From positions 9,212,499 through 9,276,498 of the forward strand of contig JAQFVV010000012.1 of NCBI GenBank assembly GCA_028023455.1: DNA of 64,000 bases, written 5' to 3'. Shown here piece by piece: positions 37,701 through 49,908 of the stretch (within the stretch, counting starts at the first letter, position 1; each line of letters opens with the position of its first letter). The notes beneath the pieces are model-generated. The model saw only the letters and a program-made list of their open reading frames with translations, did no database searches and was not told the origin of the DNA. A program made the translations under genes and the position numbers. This DNA comes from Epiperipatus broadwayi (Eukaryota; Onychophora; Udeonychophora; Euonychophora; Peripatidae).

Positions 37701-39954
37701 AACATGTCCACAAAAGACACATGGAATCAAACATTACAGATAAACAAGTCTCACTACAATTTCATTAAAGGATTCTACTAATTATCATTTTTGTTGATAT
37801 TTTACATTATAATTTTTTTAATTAATCTGTAATTTCACAAATATTAAATCCACCAATTCATTTACTTTGTTGTAATTCATCTTATTTTGAACACTTTTTA
37901 GAAAATTTTTTTTTATTGTATATATTATATACACACAATCTAACATTTTAGCTATCCTGCAGTCTTCTTCAGAGCCATGATATAATCACACATAAAATAA
38001 CTAACTATATAAATAAAACCATAAAAATGTAAACAATAAACTTAACATTTTTAATGGTATTACTTATATAATTAATTTTTAAAATTTTTATATGCAATTA
38101 TATCAGCTCTAAAGAAGACTGCTGGGCAATTGAAAAGTAAGATTGTGTGTACATATATACAATAAAAAATTTTTTGCTAAAAAGTGTTTAAAGTAAGGTA
38201 AATAAATTGCATTTAATTTGTATTTTATTATATATACTAATTTACAGGTTAGCATCTGTACTATATATATATAAAAATACAAAGTTGTCAACACTTAAAC
38301 AAGATTAATATCAATAACAATCTCAATCTATATATAAGAGTGTGTGTTACATTAATTAATTTTTAGAAGAACTAATTTTGCAATAATTAAAACATCTAAA
38401 AAATTTTATTAAAAAAAAAAACCTTAAATGTATTATTAATTTTTATAAATCACTTTAGCACAGATAGGTCCATAGCAATACAAATATTATAGCTTTGTGT
38501 GGATTAATTTATAAGTATATAATATTTTGCTATACACTATTTGTTATCTCAGTCTTAACATCACACACATGCACTATATATACATTCTAAGCTAAACTGT
38601 TAATGTAATGGCTACACACTAACTTAATAACTAAAAACTTGTGTTTAATTCTGGAAAAATAACACAATAAACTTTTCAGTTAAATAGTAAACTCGGGAAT
38701 ATCATTAAACTATGTTAATATTATATAATGTTTTCATGTAAAAAAAAAAAAATCACTCTAAAAACATATTGAAGTAAAATATAGTTTTTTAAAAAAATAA
38801 ACATATATATATATATGAGCATGACATCAAATGTAGATCAATTAAGATTCAATTTTGGTGCTGGTTATTGTGCAATCTGCCATAGCTCCATTGTATCACC
38901 AGGTGGTGCTTTACCACATTTTCTAAGTAAAATAATAATCACTAAGAAGTTACATTATGATATTGAATGAATATGATTATTTGTACAAATATAACTAATA
39001 AGAAATTAGTTACAATAAATAGTGAATATATTTATTTATATGTGCACAATTACAAAGAGCATGCAATAATATTTATAAGGTAAACAAATAAAGTGAAAAA
39101 AACACTATAAAAATGAATCGAGTGAATGAAATAAGTAAATGTATATGATACGTAAATTCATTATTCCTTTGTACATATAAAACCATCACTATACATCATA
39201 ATTTAATTTCAAATTGATTATTTTTTATTGCACGTGAGTTGATAACAAGCCCAAACTCAAAGTGGCAGAGCTAGGCCATGAACGAGAGACCCTGAGATCT
39301 AGAATCTGCCACTCCACTACTGCAATAAATTATGCAAAGCAATATTTTTTTAATTTCATAATGATTATTTTTTTCACATGGAAAGTATAGTTGAGTATAA
39401 TTGGTGGCAGAATAGAAAATACAGAAGAGCAAACATTAATCATTTTGTTTATAACATGGTTAAATATAATATATATATATGATTTCCATTTCAATTTTTT
39501 TTTCTTTTTAAAAATTATAACCAAAATTAATTTTTAATTAAATAAATGTAATTCAAGTTACAAAAAAATAAAATAAAGAGTATTTATATTTTAAATTAAC
39601 TTTTATATAACAATAAGACTATTTTTATACCTTTAGAGAGTTAGTTTTTTTTTTTTTTTTTAAAATATATTATGATGGAAAGTTTAGAATTATAATAATT
39701 TGCTAATATTCTATTTTTTATTTTTTGAAAAGCAAAATATTCATATTAATGAATAAAATAATAGTAATGTTAAGTATAGAAGTTGAGTTACTGGAGGCTA
39801 AGTGATAATAAGCATATGGCTTATGAATGGAATATTATGTTAAATAGATGTACCCTGATAAAAGTTAAGATACTTAGGGTTCAATGACTATAGACATATA
39901 ACACCTTTACTTAGCTGTAGTAAAATTTTGCATTATATTTTCAAAGATGGTTTA
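37701..39954. other. A+T-rich, gene-free stretch with tRNA-like scrap
   Basis: No gene. At 39230-39330 the minus strand reads TTGCAGTAGTGGAGTGGCAG and then GGTCTCTCGTTCATGG, a possible tRNA-derived SINE fragment. TA runs occur near 38810 and 39468. Nothing else is interpretable. Confidence 0.4.
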
Positions 39955-41340
39955 CCCAGACTGGTTTGAAACTTAATAATTATGCTGCAGCTACAAACAA
40001 TTAGAAATCTATTAACTTATTAGTATTGAATGACTGACTAGTTAGCATTGAGTTTTAAAGGAATAAAACATATCTTGAGTTACATGTGAAATCTTTAGCA
40101 ACCTAAAAAATATTGTTGTTCCAATCCTGATTTTAAATCAATTTATGAATTGGGCCAGATGATGCATCAACTACTATGTCAGAAATTATTATGTCACTAT
40201 GGAAAATATATACATACAAATATATATAAAATGAATAACATTGTAGCAGAATATAAATTTTAATCTTCATATCAAAAACCTAATATACTTTCAATGCATT
40301 GTTAACAAACTATAACATTTCATTTTTAAATAACTAATTTAAAACTCAATTGTTTATTTATTTAATTATTATTATTCTTTCTCTATCACACACATATACA
40401 TACATATGTATGTATAATTTTTATGATCATTCAAGAAGCAATTTTTGATGGGAAAAAAACAACCAATTTCTGATGGATACATGTTTTAGTCATAATTGAC
40501 ATCATCAGTAGCCTAGAAATTAATTGAACTCCATCAATATAACAATACAATTTTTACTTAAACAACATAGTAATATTCAATTTGATATTAAAATATGAAC
40601 ATCACATTGAGCAATAATTTGATTTAAATCATTCAGCATATAGACATTCATCTAAGTTATTCTGACTGGCTTGAGACTTAATAATTATCCTGTAGCTACA
40701 AATAATTAGATATCTATTAATTTATTAGTATTAGATGGGAGATTACTTAGTGTGGAGTATTTAAAGGAACAAAACATATCTTGAGTTCACATGGAAAATC
40801 TTTAGAACCTAAAAAAATCTTGTTGGTCCATCCTGAATTTGAACCAAGTTATGAATCGGGTCAGGTAATACATCAACTACTATGTCAGAGATTATTACGT
40901 CATTATAGAAAATATACACATACAAATATATGTAACCTGAATAACATTGTAACAGAATATATAATTTTAATCTTCATATCAAAAACCTAATATACTTTCA
41001 ATGCATTACCACCCTATTAATTATTAACAAACTATAACACTTCTTTTTTACATAACTAATTAAAAAACTCTATGGTTTATTTATTTAATTATTATTATTC
41101 TTTCTCTCGCACACATACATTCATGTCATACAGATATATGTATACATTTTATGATTTTTCAAGCAGCAATTTTTGATGGAAAAAACCCCAACCAATTTCT
41201 GCTGGGTACATTTTCTGCACAATTGATATAATTAACCTTCCATCAACATAGCAATACGATCTCTGTTTAAATAACATAGTAATGTTCAATTTGATATTAA
41301 AATATGAACCTAATTTTAGCAGTAATTTAATTAAAATATC
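39955..41340 (+). repeat. Tandem duplication, unit about 705 bp
   Basis: Two successive units (39955-40655 and 40660-41340) share CTGGYTTGARACTTAATAAT, AAACATATCTTGAGTT, CATCAACTACTATGTCAGA, ATATCAAAAACCTAATATAC and TTTATTTAATTATTATTATT in the same order at a 705-bp offset. They differ by many substitutions and small gaps, so the duplication is old. No frame is conserved between the two. Confidence 0.8.
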
Positions 41341-42424
41341 ACTTGTATCAGCTTAAAGTGATGGTATTTAAATACAAATTATGCCACTATATTTGATGGA
41401 CTGTCAGAGTTTCAAGAGATGATATAAATAGTATCTGAAACACATATCCAGTAGAGATTGATTTTTTTTAAAAGAGTGTAAAAAAGTTTCTACAGATTAT
41501 ATAAGTTAAAATTAAAACTATTTAATATTATTACATATTTATATGTTTAATTAGTTATATATAAAGTTTATTCATATGGAATATTACTAGAAAAATAATA
41601 TGTTAGCAGTGAAAGACCACCTAGATTGAAATATAATCAAACTAAATCATTAGGGTTAAAGTAAACAAAAAAGGAAAGTATCATAATTCTCTGTTCCAAA
41701 ACGGATATACAACTTTCTCTATGTTATGATAATCTTTTGATATATGATGGATGGTGGAGAAATTTTCAAGTATCTAACCTGCCTTCAGTTAATCACTTGA
41801 TAAAGACATGCTAAATAAAACTTCAATTTAATTTGCAAAAAAATTAATTCATTAATAATATATTTTTAATTTTTTTATATATGCCTCCATTACAATGCTT
41901 CTCCTGCTTCACAAAAAGGTATATAAAAATCAAGTATATATTATAAAAGCCAATAAGTTCAGTTCTATAATGTTTCAATAATGTCTGACAAATATTTTTT
42001 AAGGATTCATTCTCAATATCAATTAAGATATAATAAAAATCTTTTAAAATTAATTAATTTATTTTTCATTTTTTAAAACTAAAAAATATTGGACTTTTTT
42101 GAAATCTTGTTTTTAATATAGTAACCAATGCAAAACTATTTAAAGTAGCATCAGTCACAAACTTTATTTTTTAAAATATTCTTTAACCAAACAACAAAAG
42201 TTTCAAAATCCTGCAATTGACAACTTTGAAATAAAATGTTAAAAACTTTGCTCAAAAGCAAATTTTCTCTTCATTATTTTCTTCTACAAAAAAGAGAAAG
42301 AAATGAAATACTATCTATAATTAAAGAATGCAAAAAAATCATGATATATATAACTTTATAAAAGTAAAAGAATAGCAAAAAGGAAAAAAGAAAATTAAAA
42401 AATACATTTTTCAATTTATAATGT
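41341..42424. other. A+T-rich, gene-free stretch
   Basis: No recognisable gene, repeat or element. Confidence 0.5.
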
Positions 42425-42568
42425 CATATTTGAAATACAGGCATTCTTCATATACCTGAAGTTTAATTGTAAATATAGGGGATTTGAACACAGACTTCCA
42501 AGAACTCTTCAACTATCCACACTCTCCTATATTACTGATACCCATGCCCACACATGTAGAGAGGATAG

Positions 42569-42627
42569 ATAATCACCAATATATGTATTTCATACTGAAC
42601 CAGCATGGCATCACTTGGTCCAATTAT
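42569..42627 (-). ncRNA. Degenerate hammerhead motif (family 1)
   Basis: Stem I, GAAA and the UA-CA-UA stem III are recognisable on the minus strand, but CUGAUGA is mutated to GUGAUGC. It is inactive by sequence. Confidence 0.55.
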
Positions 42628-43233
42628 CATCACCCACACACATATATATAGTCAGTGCTCAATTTATATTAAAATAGCAAATCTTCATACTTTAATGAAC
42701 AGGCTTCAATCTACTCCAACCTCCAATTCTTCAGCCATCCATACCATTGAAATCTGAAGATGAAAAGCCCAAATCCTATTCTGATGCCAATATTATTGCC
42801 AAACCCATATTGACCTCAAGTCTATCTTTTTTACATGTGTGTGGTCATGTGTATCAGTAATATGAGATAGTGTGGATAGTTGAAGGGTGCTTGAAAGTCT
42901 GTGTTCAAATCCCCTATATTTACAATTAAGCTCCAGATATATGAAGAATTCCCGTATTTCAAATATTACACATTAAGCCTACATCCTGCCCATCCCTCTT
43001 CTATGTATTTAATGGATAAAGTACTATGCATGAGGGGTCAGAATGACTTGAGGTCAACATGGGCATGGCAATAATATTGGCATCAGTCTGGGATTTGGGT
43101 TTTCATCATCAGATTTTCAATGATATGGATGGCTGAAAAGTTGGAGTGGATTGAAGCCTGTCCATTAAAGTATGAATATTTGCTATCTTGATATAAACTG
43201 AGAACTGATTATATTATATATGGGTAGGAGATG

Positions 43234-43289
43234 ATAATCTGAACCAACAGATGAGTGGTTCAGCACGAAATACGTATATTGGTGATTAT
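43234..43289 (+). ncRNA. Hammerhead motif with mutated core (family 1)
   Basis: ATAATC pairs with GATTAT and CCAA with TTGG. GAAA, TACGTA and TA are intact. The first core box reads CAGATGA (43248-43254) instead of CTGATGA, and stem II has lost about three bases (GTGGTTCAGCAC). The surviving AGCAC strand suggests that the ancestral stem II closed with a G-C pair. It is probably inactive. Confidence 0.6.
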
Positions 43290-43400
43290 CTATCTTTTCT
43301 ACATGTGTGTGGTCATGTGTATCAGTAGTATGAGATAGTGTGAATAATTGAAGGGTGCTTGAAAGTCTGTGTTCAAATCCCCTATATTTAAAATAATGTC

Positions 43401-44339
43401 ATAAAATGTTAATGCTTTTTAACTGTTTTTTTTAAAAAAGTATATATGTATATAAGAAACTAAGACAAATTAAAGCACAAATATTGCATAAATATATGGA
43501 CATTAATATAAAATTGAAAGAAATAATGTTAAAATTCCATTTAACTTTTAAACAGTTTTCTCTTTAACTAATTAGTTTTATTATTACTATTACAGTAATT
43601 TACAAAGCTTTTCTTATTGATTATTTGAAAGTGCTTGTAACCATGCCAATAATTCATAACCCTATTGAAAAGTGAGTAAGAAATTCCTCATTAAAAGTTA
43701 TTTTTAGCCAATTCTGTGGTCAAAATTCTGATGCATTAAAGTGGTTGAGTATTGATGCCAACTATTCAAATCTGATTTTGAGATTTTTTCTCCTCTCACA
43801 CTATCTACTTATTAAAACTCTCCTTTACTTTTTCAAAATAAGTAAATCTACTAGTACAGCATTATTACTTCAAACTTTAGATTATGGATTTATAAGGTTT
43901 AATTGAAAAAAAAATCTTTTGAAAATACTTTTTTCAAAATAGATTTTTCATTTTTTTGTGTGTCCCTGACTATCAATCAATCTCTTACAATTTATTCATT
44001 TTATTATATGTGACACTATTTAGCAGTAGCCGTTGCTTTCTAGCTGTTAAAAATATTGTGTGCATATATATATTTCTTATTTTTTTGTCCACTATATATA
44101 TACCCATCATAATTAGTGGTAAGAGTGTGAGAAACCTGAGTTGTCATAATGTAATATTTTTAATCTATTGTTTATATTTTTCATAAGTATAGGTTTCTTT
44201 TTTTATCTTTATTAAGTCTGCTGTTTATTTATTTTATTTAATGCCTAACTGCTATTCATGTGACAAGATGGTAATATATAATGATGATAGTAAATAATTA
44301 ATCATAGTCACTTCATCATGAAAACATTATTTCAATCAG

Positions 44340-44375
<36 letters not shown>

Positions 44376-46359
44376 CAAATAATAAATATAATGGTAATTT
44401 GAGGAGGGTTAAGGAATTAACCAAAAGTACTTTATATGTATCTTTGGGACATGGGATGATAGAATATCACTATAGGGTTCTAAGTTATATCTCTTATGTA
44501 AAATGCTACTAAACATGCTACTAAAAAATCTCCAAAAAAATTTGTGCATCTAATGTTCACCAAAAAGATTGGCATAGTAAAATTAAATTGACTGCTTATG
44601 TAATGAAATCTTAAATATTGATATGAAATTTACTATTTTATAGCTAAATAATACATTATTAATCAGATCATGGTTAACACATAAAAGCAGTGCAGATTCC
44701 ATTGCAAGAAAAAAATCTTAGAAATGATTGATTGATATTAATTTAATTTTGGAGACATATTTAATATTGCTATAAAAGAAGTTTATGTCCCTCAAAATAC
44801 ACACAAGTAAACAAAAAAAAAAAATTAAAAATCATGAGTAGATTCCATAAAGGCAAGATCTACTTCTAATGTTGCGAGTAAAGAGCAAAAGTAGAAACAG
44901 AAAGCAAGACTAATAAGAAATCAAAATTTAAAAAAATCAAAGGAAAATCTAATTTGTTTTTCTTTTAGTGAAATCAATGTCCCAAATATAAGTGCTATAG
45001 TTTTTGTAATGTGCCAATTAAATATACGATGATCCTAAATGGAATTCAAAGGAATCAAATGGATTACATTTTTAAAACCCAGTATGAAAAAAAAGTTATA
45101 AACTTAATCAATATTCTAGATACACTTTAAAGAAATACAAATCACTTTGAAAATTAATATCAGATAGATGTGATGTTTTGGAGGTAACTGATTTGTAAAC
45201 AAAATGAACACTGAATAAAGGATACAAGAATCTAAAAAAGTTTGACAGGCAAGACAAGGGAAAGATGTGCTATTTAAACTTAATAAAATAAAACATATAA
45301 TTAGGACAATTTATTTAAACCATTAAAACATCATATAATAACCATTTCTTATTCTTTCACAAGCTGTTAAAATAGTAGCAACTCTATTCAGTAGTGCCAC
45401 CCAGTGCAAGCCATAGTAATCAAGATACAATGCTCTCAGATTTAAGCCTCTTCACAAATGAAGTCCACAAGCTAAAATTAGTCTGGGATATTGGATGAAT
45501 ACATGCTAATTGGATTTTTTTTGCTCAAATTTTCTTACATCCATTGTTTACTATGGTGTGTACTGGGTAACACTACTATATGGAGAGTTGCTATTGATAT
45601 AATTAACCCATAATGCTGATAGATAAACCTGTGTATGAATAATACATTTTAATGATTATTTAAAATATTTTATTAGTTAATTTTAACATAGATTAAGATA
45701 ATTAAAATTATTAAAAAAAAGAGAATATTATTAATTTATATTTTAATTTTATAAAGCACTAAATAATTTTGTTAATTTGATATGCACGATGCTATTATTT
45801 TCTAAAAATAAATAACCTATAAAACAATGCTTGGGATTTGTATAGTCTACTGGTTTGACAATGAAAGAGGGCATATCTGGAAATGGGAAGTAAAAATGGC
45901 TATAACTAAAATATGTATGGTGACTTTTATGTCCATGGTGGGTTCACAATTTCTACTTAGACACGTAAGCAAATTTTAACTAAGTGACTCCAGGATGGAT
46001 TAAAATAACAACAAAGAATTATCATTTTCTATACCAATTTGATTAATATTGTAAAAGGATTTATGTGTAAAGTGAATAACAGTAGATTTTTAAAATGAAA
46101 TAAATTTAAATATTCAATCAGGATTAGATTATCAGGATTCATAGTTAACAACCCCAGAAAATAATTGAGCTCTAAAGGAAAACAATCCAAGAATATTTTT
46201 ACTAATGATAATAAGCTCAATCAAATTAAAATTAAACTTTTTGTTAAAGCCCTCTTTATGTATGTATGTTTTGATGATTTATTGAATTATCTTTGGGTAT
46301 AGAAAATATTAAATTAGTTATTGCTGTTTACATTTAAAAATTCTTTATAAATACATGTA
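43401..46359. other. A+T-rich, gene-free stretch
   Basis: It includes an AT microsatellite (44344-44372) and, just after it, a collapsed copy of the 34712-36136 inverted-repeat element (about 44380-44430: AATAAATATAATGGTAAT then GGGTTAAGGAATTAACC). No gene is recognised. Confidence 0.5.
44344..44372. repeat. (AT)n microsatellite
   Basis: An uninterrupted alternation of A and T of about 29 bases. Confidence 0.9.
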
Positions 46360-46604
46360 TATATAGTGTTTTCCTTAAGGCTTGTGATGATAGTGTTCTA
46401 AATGTATTTTTATATTGGACTATTTCCATAATCTAATATGTGTATTGAATGTTTTTAGAAAAAATTAACTTTATTTAAATATTCCAAATACATTCCACTG
46501 TTAGTAAAAGCACATCAAACAGGTTAGTATATGCACAATGTCTCAAGATATATTATTCTTTCCTCTTCTTCAAGTGTTGCTAGCCTAACCAGTGACAGTA
46601 CTAG

Positions 46605-46690
46605 CATGGGATTCAAACCTGGACCCTTAGATTCTTGAGTATTGAATTTTAAGATAATGCTCTAACCAACTGAGCCATCTTGCCAAAGGC
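46605..46690 (-). repeat. tRNA-like block in PLE 3' region (copy 1)
   Basis: On the minus strand, GATGGCTCAGTTGGTTAGAG is a clear A-box region and CAGGTTTGAATCCCATG a B-box region, about 60 nt apart. The same block occurs in the other two copies of this PLE 3' region (49188-49265 and 54905-54990). Confidence 0.65.
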
Positions 46691-46720
46691 AACAATCAGT
46701 AAAAATTTCATATATTTATC

Positions 46721-48960
46721 TATGAGGTTCCTCCTTATTTCTCCACTTTTTCCTAATAGCAAAGTTGATTAATGGTTTCCCTACATTATATAGTCAAACT
46801 AGGTTGGCTTATTGGTTTTTTGCCATTGTCATGTGAACAGCTTCTTTACATTTTCTTCTTTGTATCTTTTCTTCTCTATCCAATCTTTTTGTATTTTTCC
46901 AATTGAACCTATGTTCATTGGCACATATATGGTCTGGTACCTTAGACATATCTGTTTTCTCTCTTCTAATAATGAGTTTCTGTTCTTGCAAGCACTTTTC
47001 AATGGGACAACTGGTCTCACCAATATATATCTTTCCACATTCACATGATATTTCATAGATGCAGTTTTTTCTTTTCAGCATTTCAAGTTTAGGCCTTGTA
47101 GATATTAGAATTCCTCATAGTGTGGTATGGCTCTGTTTGCCTGTTAGACTGATTGAAGATTTTCCTTAATTTGTCTGTTATTTTTGAGATGTATGGGTAC
47201 ACTACAGTAGCAATAATTGTCTTTTCTCTTGATAGTTCTTTTGTTGTCTATTTAATGTTTTATTAATAACAGCTGATGGATAACTATTTTTCATGAGTTT
47301 GTTCTATATAGGTCTTTTCTTTTTCCAAATCGCTGGTTTCTGAACAAACTTCTTTTGCTCTGTTCCATAGTAATAGTATAACTCCATGCCTTGTGTTTCT
47401 GGTGTGATTTCCTGTTTGTGTAGGTTTTTGGTAAACTGTAGTTTTTATTTGCCGTGAGGGAGTCTTGTCACAAGAACATCTAAGAATGCCAATTTTTGTT
47501 TTGTTCTGATTCTATTGTAAATTTAATTGAAGGAGATATGTTGTTGAAGTGTTTCCAGAAAGTTTGTAACAGTGCTTCACCATGTGGCCATACAACAAAT
47601 ATTTCATCCAAGTAGTGACGGTAAACTTTAGGTGGATGTGGAGTAGTTTTTATGGCTAAGGTTTCAAGTTCTTCCAATGTAAATATTGCTAATCAGGGGA
47701 GACAATAGTGAGCCCATAGCCATTCCTTGATTTTGTTTGAAGAATTCTGTATTATATTGAAAGTAGGTTGTTTTTATGCAAAATGTTATTAGTTGCATTA
47801 TACTATCAGACAATGCTTCTTCACAAGGTACATTCATGATTAAACGTTCCACATCAAAGCTTACCAGTAAGTCACTTCTTTCAATTTTCATGTTCTTGAT
47901 TAATTCTAAAAAGTGTCTAGAATCCCTGACAAAGGATTGGATCTTGTATGCCAAAGGACTTAGAACTTTGAGAAGAAATCTTGCCAAATTTTGGCAAGGC
48001 GAATCTCTAGAACTAACAATAGGTCTTGATCTTTATGGATTTTAGGTAGACCATAAAGGTGAGGAATTTTGCTAAAATATGATGTTATTTTAGTTTTTTC
48101 TGAATCAGTGAAGTATCTGCAATGCTTTCTGAGTAATGCTTGTAACTTTGGTATTGGATTTTTTGCCACTTTTCTATATTGGCCTGCTGTGAAAAGTTCT
48201 TATATTTTGTTGTCATAATCAGTTGTATCGATTACAACTGTTGCATTGCCATTGTCCATGGGAGAATTATTATATTTATCCACTTTTGAGAGATTTAATT
48301 GCTTTTCTCTCACTGTAGGATATGTTTGACTTCATTTTTTGTTGCTTGTCAAGTCTGCTGCTTCTTCTAAAGGCAATTTTTGAGTGACTTCCTCTGTAGC
48401 TGCCATTATATCTAATAAAGGGATATTAGACGATGTTATGGCAAAGTTTATCATCTTTCAAGAACAGAAATTTCAGTATCTGTTAGATGTTTAGAACTGA
48501 GATTTTTAACAGATGAAGTTGGTACATTTCTTGGTACATTATGAATTTTGATATGCCCATGGTAGGTTAGCAAGTTTCTTCTTTTGGCATTCTTTTATTT
48601 TTCCATGTAATGTAGAATATGATTTTCTTACAGCTTGAGAAATTCTCATGTAGTCTCCATCAGTAAGTTTATTTTTTAGAAAACATTCTACATTATTAAT
48701 GGAATACATTGTTTGATACTTAAAAAATCTTTGAACATTTATTCTTTCTCATAACAGAGTTTCACTTGCTCTCTGAGTAATTTTCTCAGCTCTCTGAGAG
48801 TGAATTGGAGGTTTTAGATGCAAACCTTTAGGAATTATCCCTTCAGATTTACATTTACACAAGAAAGTTAAATGATTTTCTACTTTGGCCAGCTTTAGAT
48901 ATAATTTTTTATAATATCTAAAGTTTCATATAGTATCAGGTCCATACTGAATACTTAGTG
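46721..48960 (-). pseudogene. PLE 2 reverse transcriptase / GIY-YIG protein, broken
   Basis: Minus-strand blocks in order: an N-terminal region (about 48600-48950) with YSTLHGKIKECQKKKLANL; a short missing part; ITSYFSKIPHLYGLPKIHKD (47960-48169); LLVSFDVERL (motif A, with changes from the sister copy), QGMAMGSLLSPLISN (motif B) and RHYLDEIFVVWPHGE, where the YVDD of the sister copy reads YLDE, so a catalytic residue is lost. Then comes the GIY-YIG nuclease with CIYEISCECGKIYIGETS (46809-47081). A premature stop after MTMAKNQ removes the last 30 or so residues. Several stops and frameshifts are present. It is inactive. Confidence 0.85.
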
Positions 48961-49187
48961 TTTTTCCTGAATGTTTCTGATGATGCTGTTCTAGTAATAT
49001 TGGACTATTTCCATCATCTAATACGTGTATTGAATGTCTTTAGAAAAATTTAAATTTATTCAAATATTCCAAATACATTCAACTGTTAGTAATAGCTCAT
49101 CAAACAGGTTAGTATGTGCACAATGTTTCAAGAGTATTATTCTTCCCTCTTCTTCAGGTGTTGCTGGCCTGATCAGTGACAGTATTA

Positions 49188-49265
49188 GCATGGGATTCAA
49201 ACCTGGACCCATAGATTCTTGAGTATTGATTTTAAGATAATGCTCTAACCAAACCATCATGCCAA
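49188..49265 (-). repeat. tRNA-like block in PLE 3' region (copy 2)
   Basis: Same block as 46605-46690. The B-box region GGTTTGAATCCC is kept and the A-box region is partly decayed (the GGCTCAGTT part is shortened). Confidence 0.55.
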
Positions 49266-49300
49266 AGGCAACAGTCAGTAGAAATTTCATATACTTATCT

Positions 49301-49908
49301 AAAATAATAGTTTTCTACTTCACCTTTGAGTAGTAAGTAATTTAAACTGCGCTTTATGCAACAAAGTGAAGCTTGCATAATATTATTAAAGAGTTATATG
49401 GCTAATACCAAAGACAAGATACCTTCTGATCAAATAGAGCAAGCAGTTTATAAGATTTCATGCCCAACCAATGGATGTAGAGCGGCATATTATGGAGAGA
49501 CCCATGCCAACATTACAACAAGAACATCTCAACATAATTATTTATATAGGAAAGCTATAAATAATTCTGAATACAAGTCCATATTCTTCGAGCACCAAAG
49601 AACAACAGGCCATGTGTTCGAACCCACTATAGCAAGGGCATTATGCACAGAACGTAACGATGTGAAACAAAAGATAAAGGAGGTTTGCTTTATTGCAAAT
49701 GACAACTGTGCAATAAACCGAAAGGAATCATGCTTTGCAATCTCCAGAAAATGGTCGTTATGAATTGGCATAAATCACCGCTGAACTTCAAGTAAAGTAG
49801 GCTATGAATATGGAGACTTAAGATCTCTGAAAGCGCTTAGCCATATAACACTTTAATAATATTTTGCAAGCTTCACTTTGTTGCGTAAAGCGCAGTTTAA
49901 ATTACTTA
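49301..49908 (+). mobile_element. Compact GIY-YIG-encoding element with 72-bp inverted repeats
   Basis: This is a 608-bp insertion. It has a 33-bp left extension (49301-49333), then a left inverted repeat (49334-49405), one ORF, and a right inverted repeat (49837-49908). The repeats match at 69 of 72 positions. The 11-bp target duplication and the empty site at the homologous PLE prove insertion. The ORF encodes only a GIY-YIG-like nuclease. The simplest reading is a 5'-truncated PLE copy with inverted terminal repeats, since PLEs can carry inverted pseudo-LTRs and a short terminal extension. A self-contained TIR element that captured the nuclease is the alternative. Confidence 0.85.
49356..49763 (+). 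CDS. Stand-alone GIY-YIG nuclease-like ORF (135 aa)
   Basis: An intact frame starts at an ATG inside the left inverted repeat. Residues about 28-50 read QAVYKISCPTNGC then AAYYGETHANITTRTSQH. This matches the PLE GIY-YIG pattern (VYxIxC..C...YIGET...L..R...H), with the first motif as VYK and the second as YYG. Further on, HQRTTGHVFE and EVCFIANDNCAIN fit the conserved H...GH and E..xI......N positions of PLE endonucleases. The Arg and Glu expected of the active site are therefore plausibly present (R in ITTRTSQH, E in KEVCFI). No RT precedes it. It may be a nuclease remnant of a third PLE family; an uninterrupted frame in such a short element suggests recent origin or selection. Confidence 0.65.
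   Translation: MQQSEACIILLKSYMANTKDKIPSDQIEQAVYKISCPTNGCRAAYYGETHANITTRTSQHNYLYRKAINNSEYKSIFFEHQRTTGHVFEPTIARALCTERNDVKQKIKEVCFIANDNCAINRKESCFAISRKWSL

Larger units (their letters stand above)
42425..43400. mobile_element. Inverted and tandem copies of hammerhead repeat, family 1
   Basis: A minus-oriented copy (42425-42820) faces a plus-oriented tail (42825-42960), giving inverted ends ATTTGAAATAC and GTATTTCAAAT. A nearly complete plus copy follows (about 43035-43400). The plus copy shows the full order: GACTTGAGGTCAACATGGGC, CATCATCAGATTTTCAATG, TGGATGGCTGAAAAGTTGG, GAAGCCTGTCCATTAAAGT, the hammerhead, ACATGTGTGTGGTCATG, and the B-box-like tail GTGTTCAAATCC. This is the best template for a family consensus. 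No protein is encoded. Confidence 0.75.
46360..48960 (-). mobile_element. Penelope-like element 2, decayed copy
   Basis: This is a full-length-like minus-strand PLE of the same family as 54560-57309. Its 3' untranslated region (46360-46720) contains a tRNA-like block. The same 3' region recurs immediately upstream of its 5' end (48960-50165), giving the partial-tandem pseudo-LTR layout characteristic of PLEs. Confidence 0.8.
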
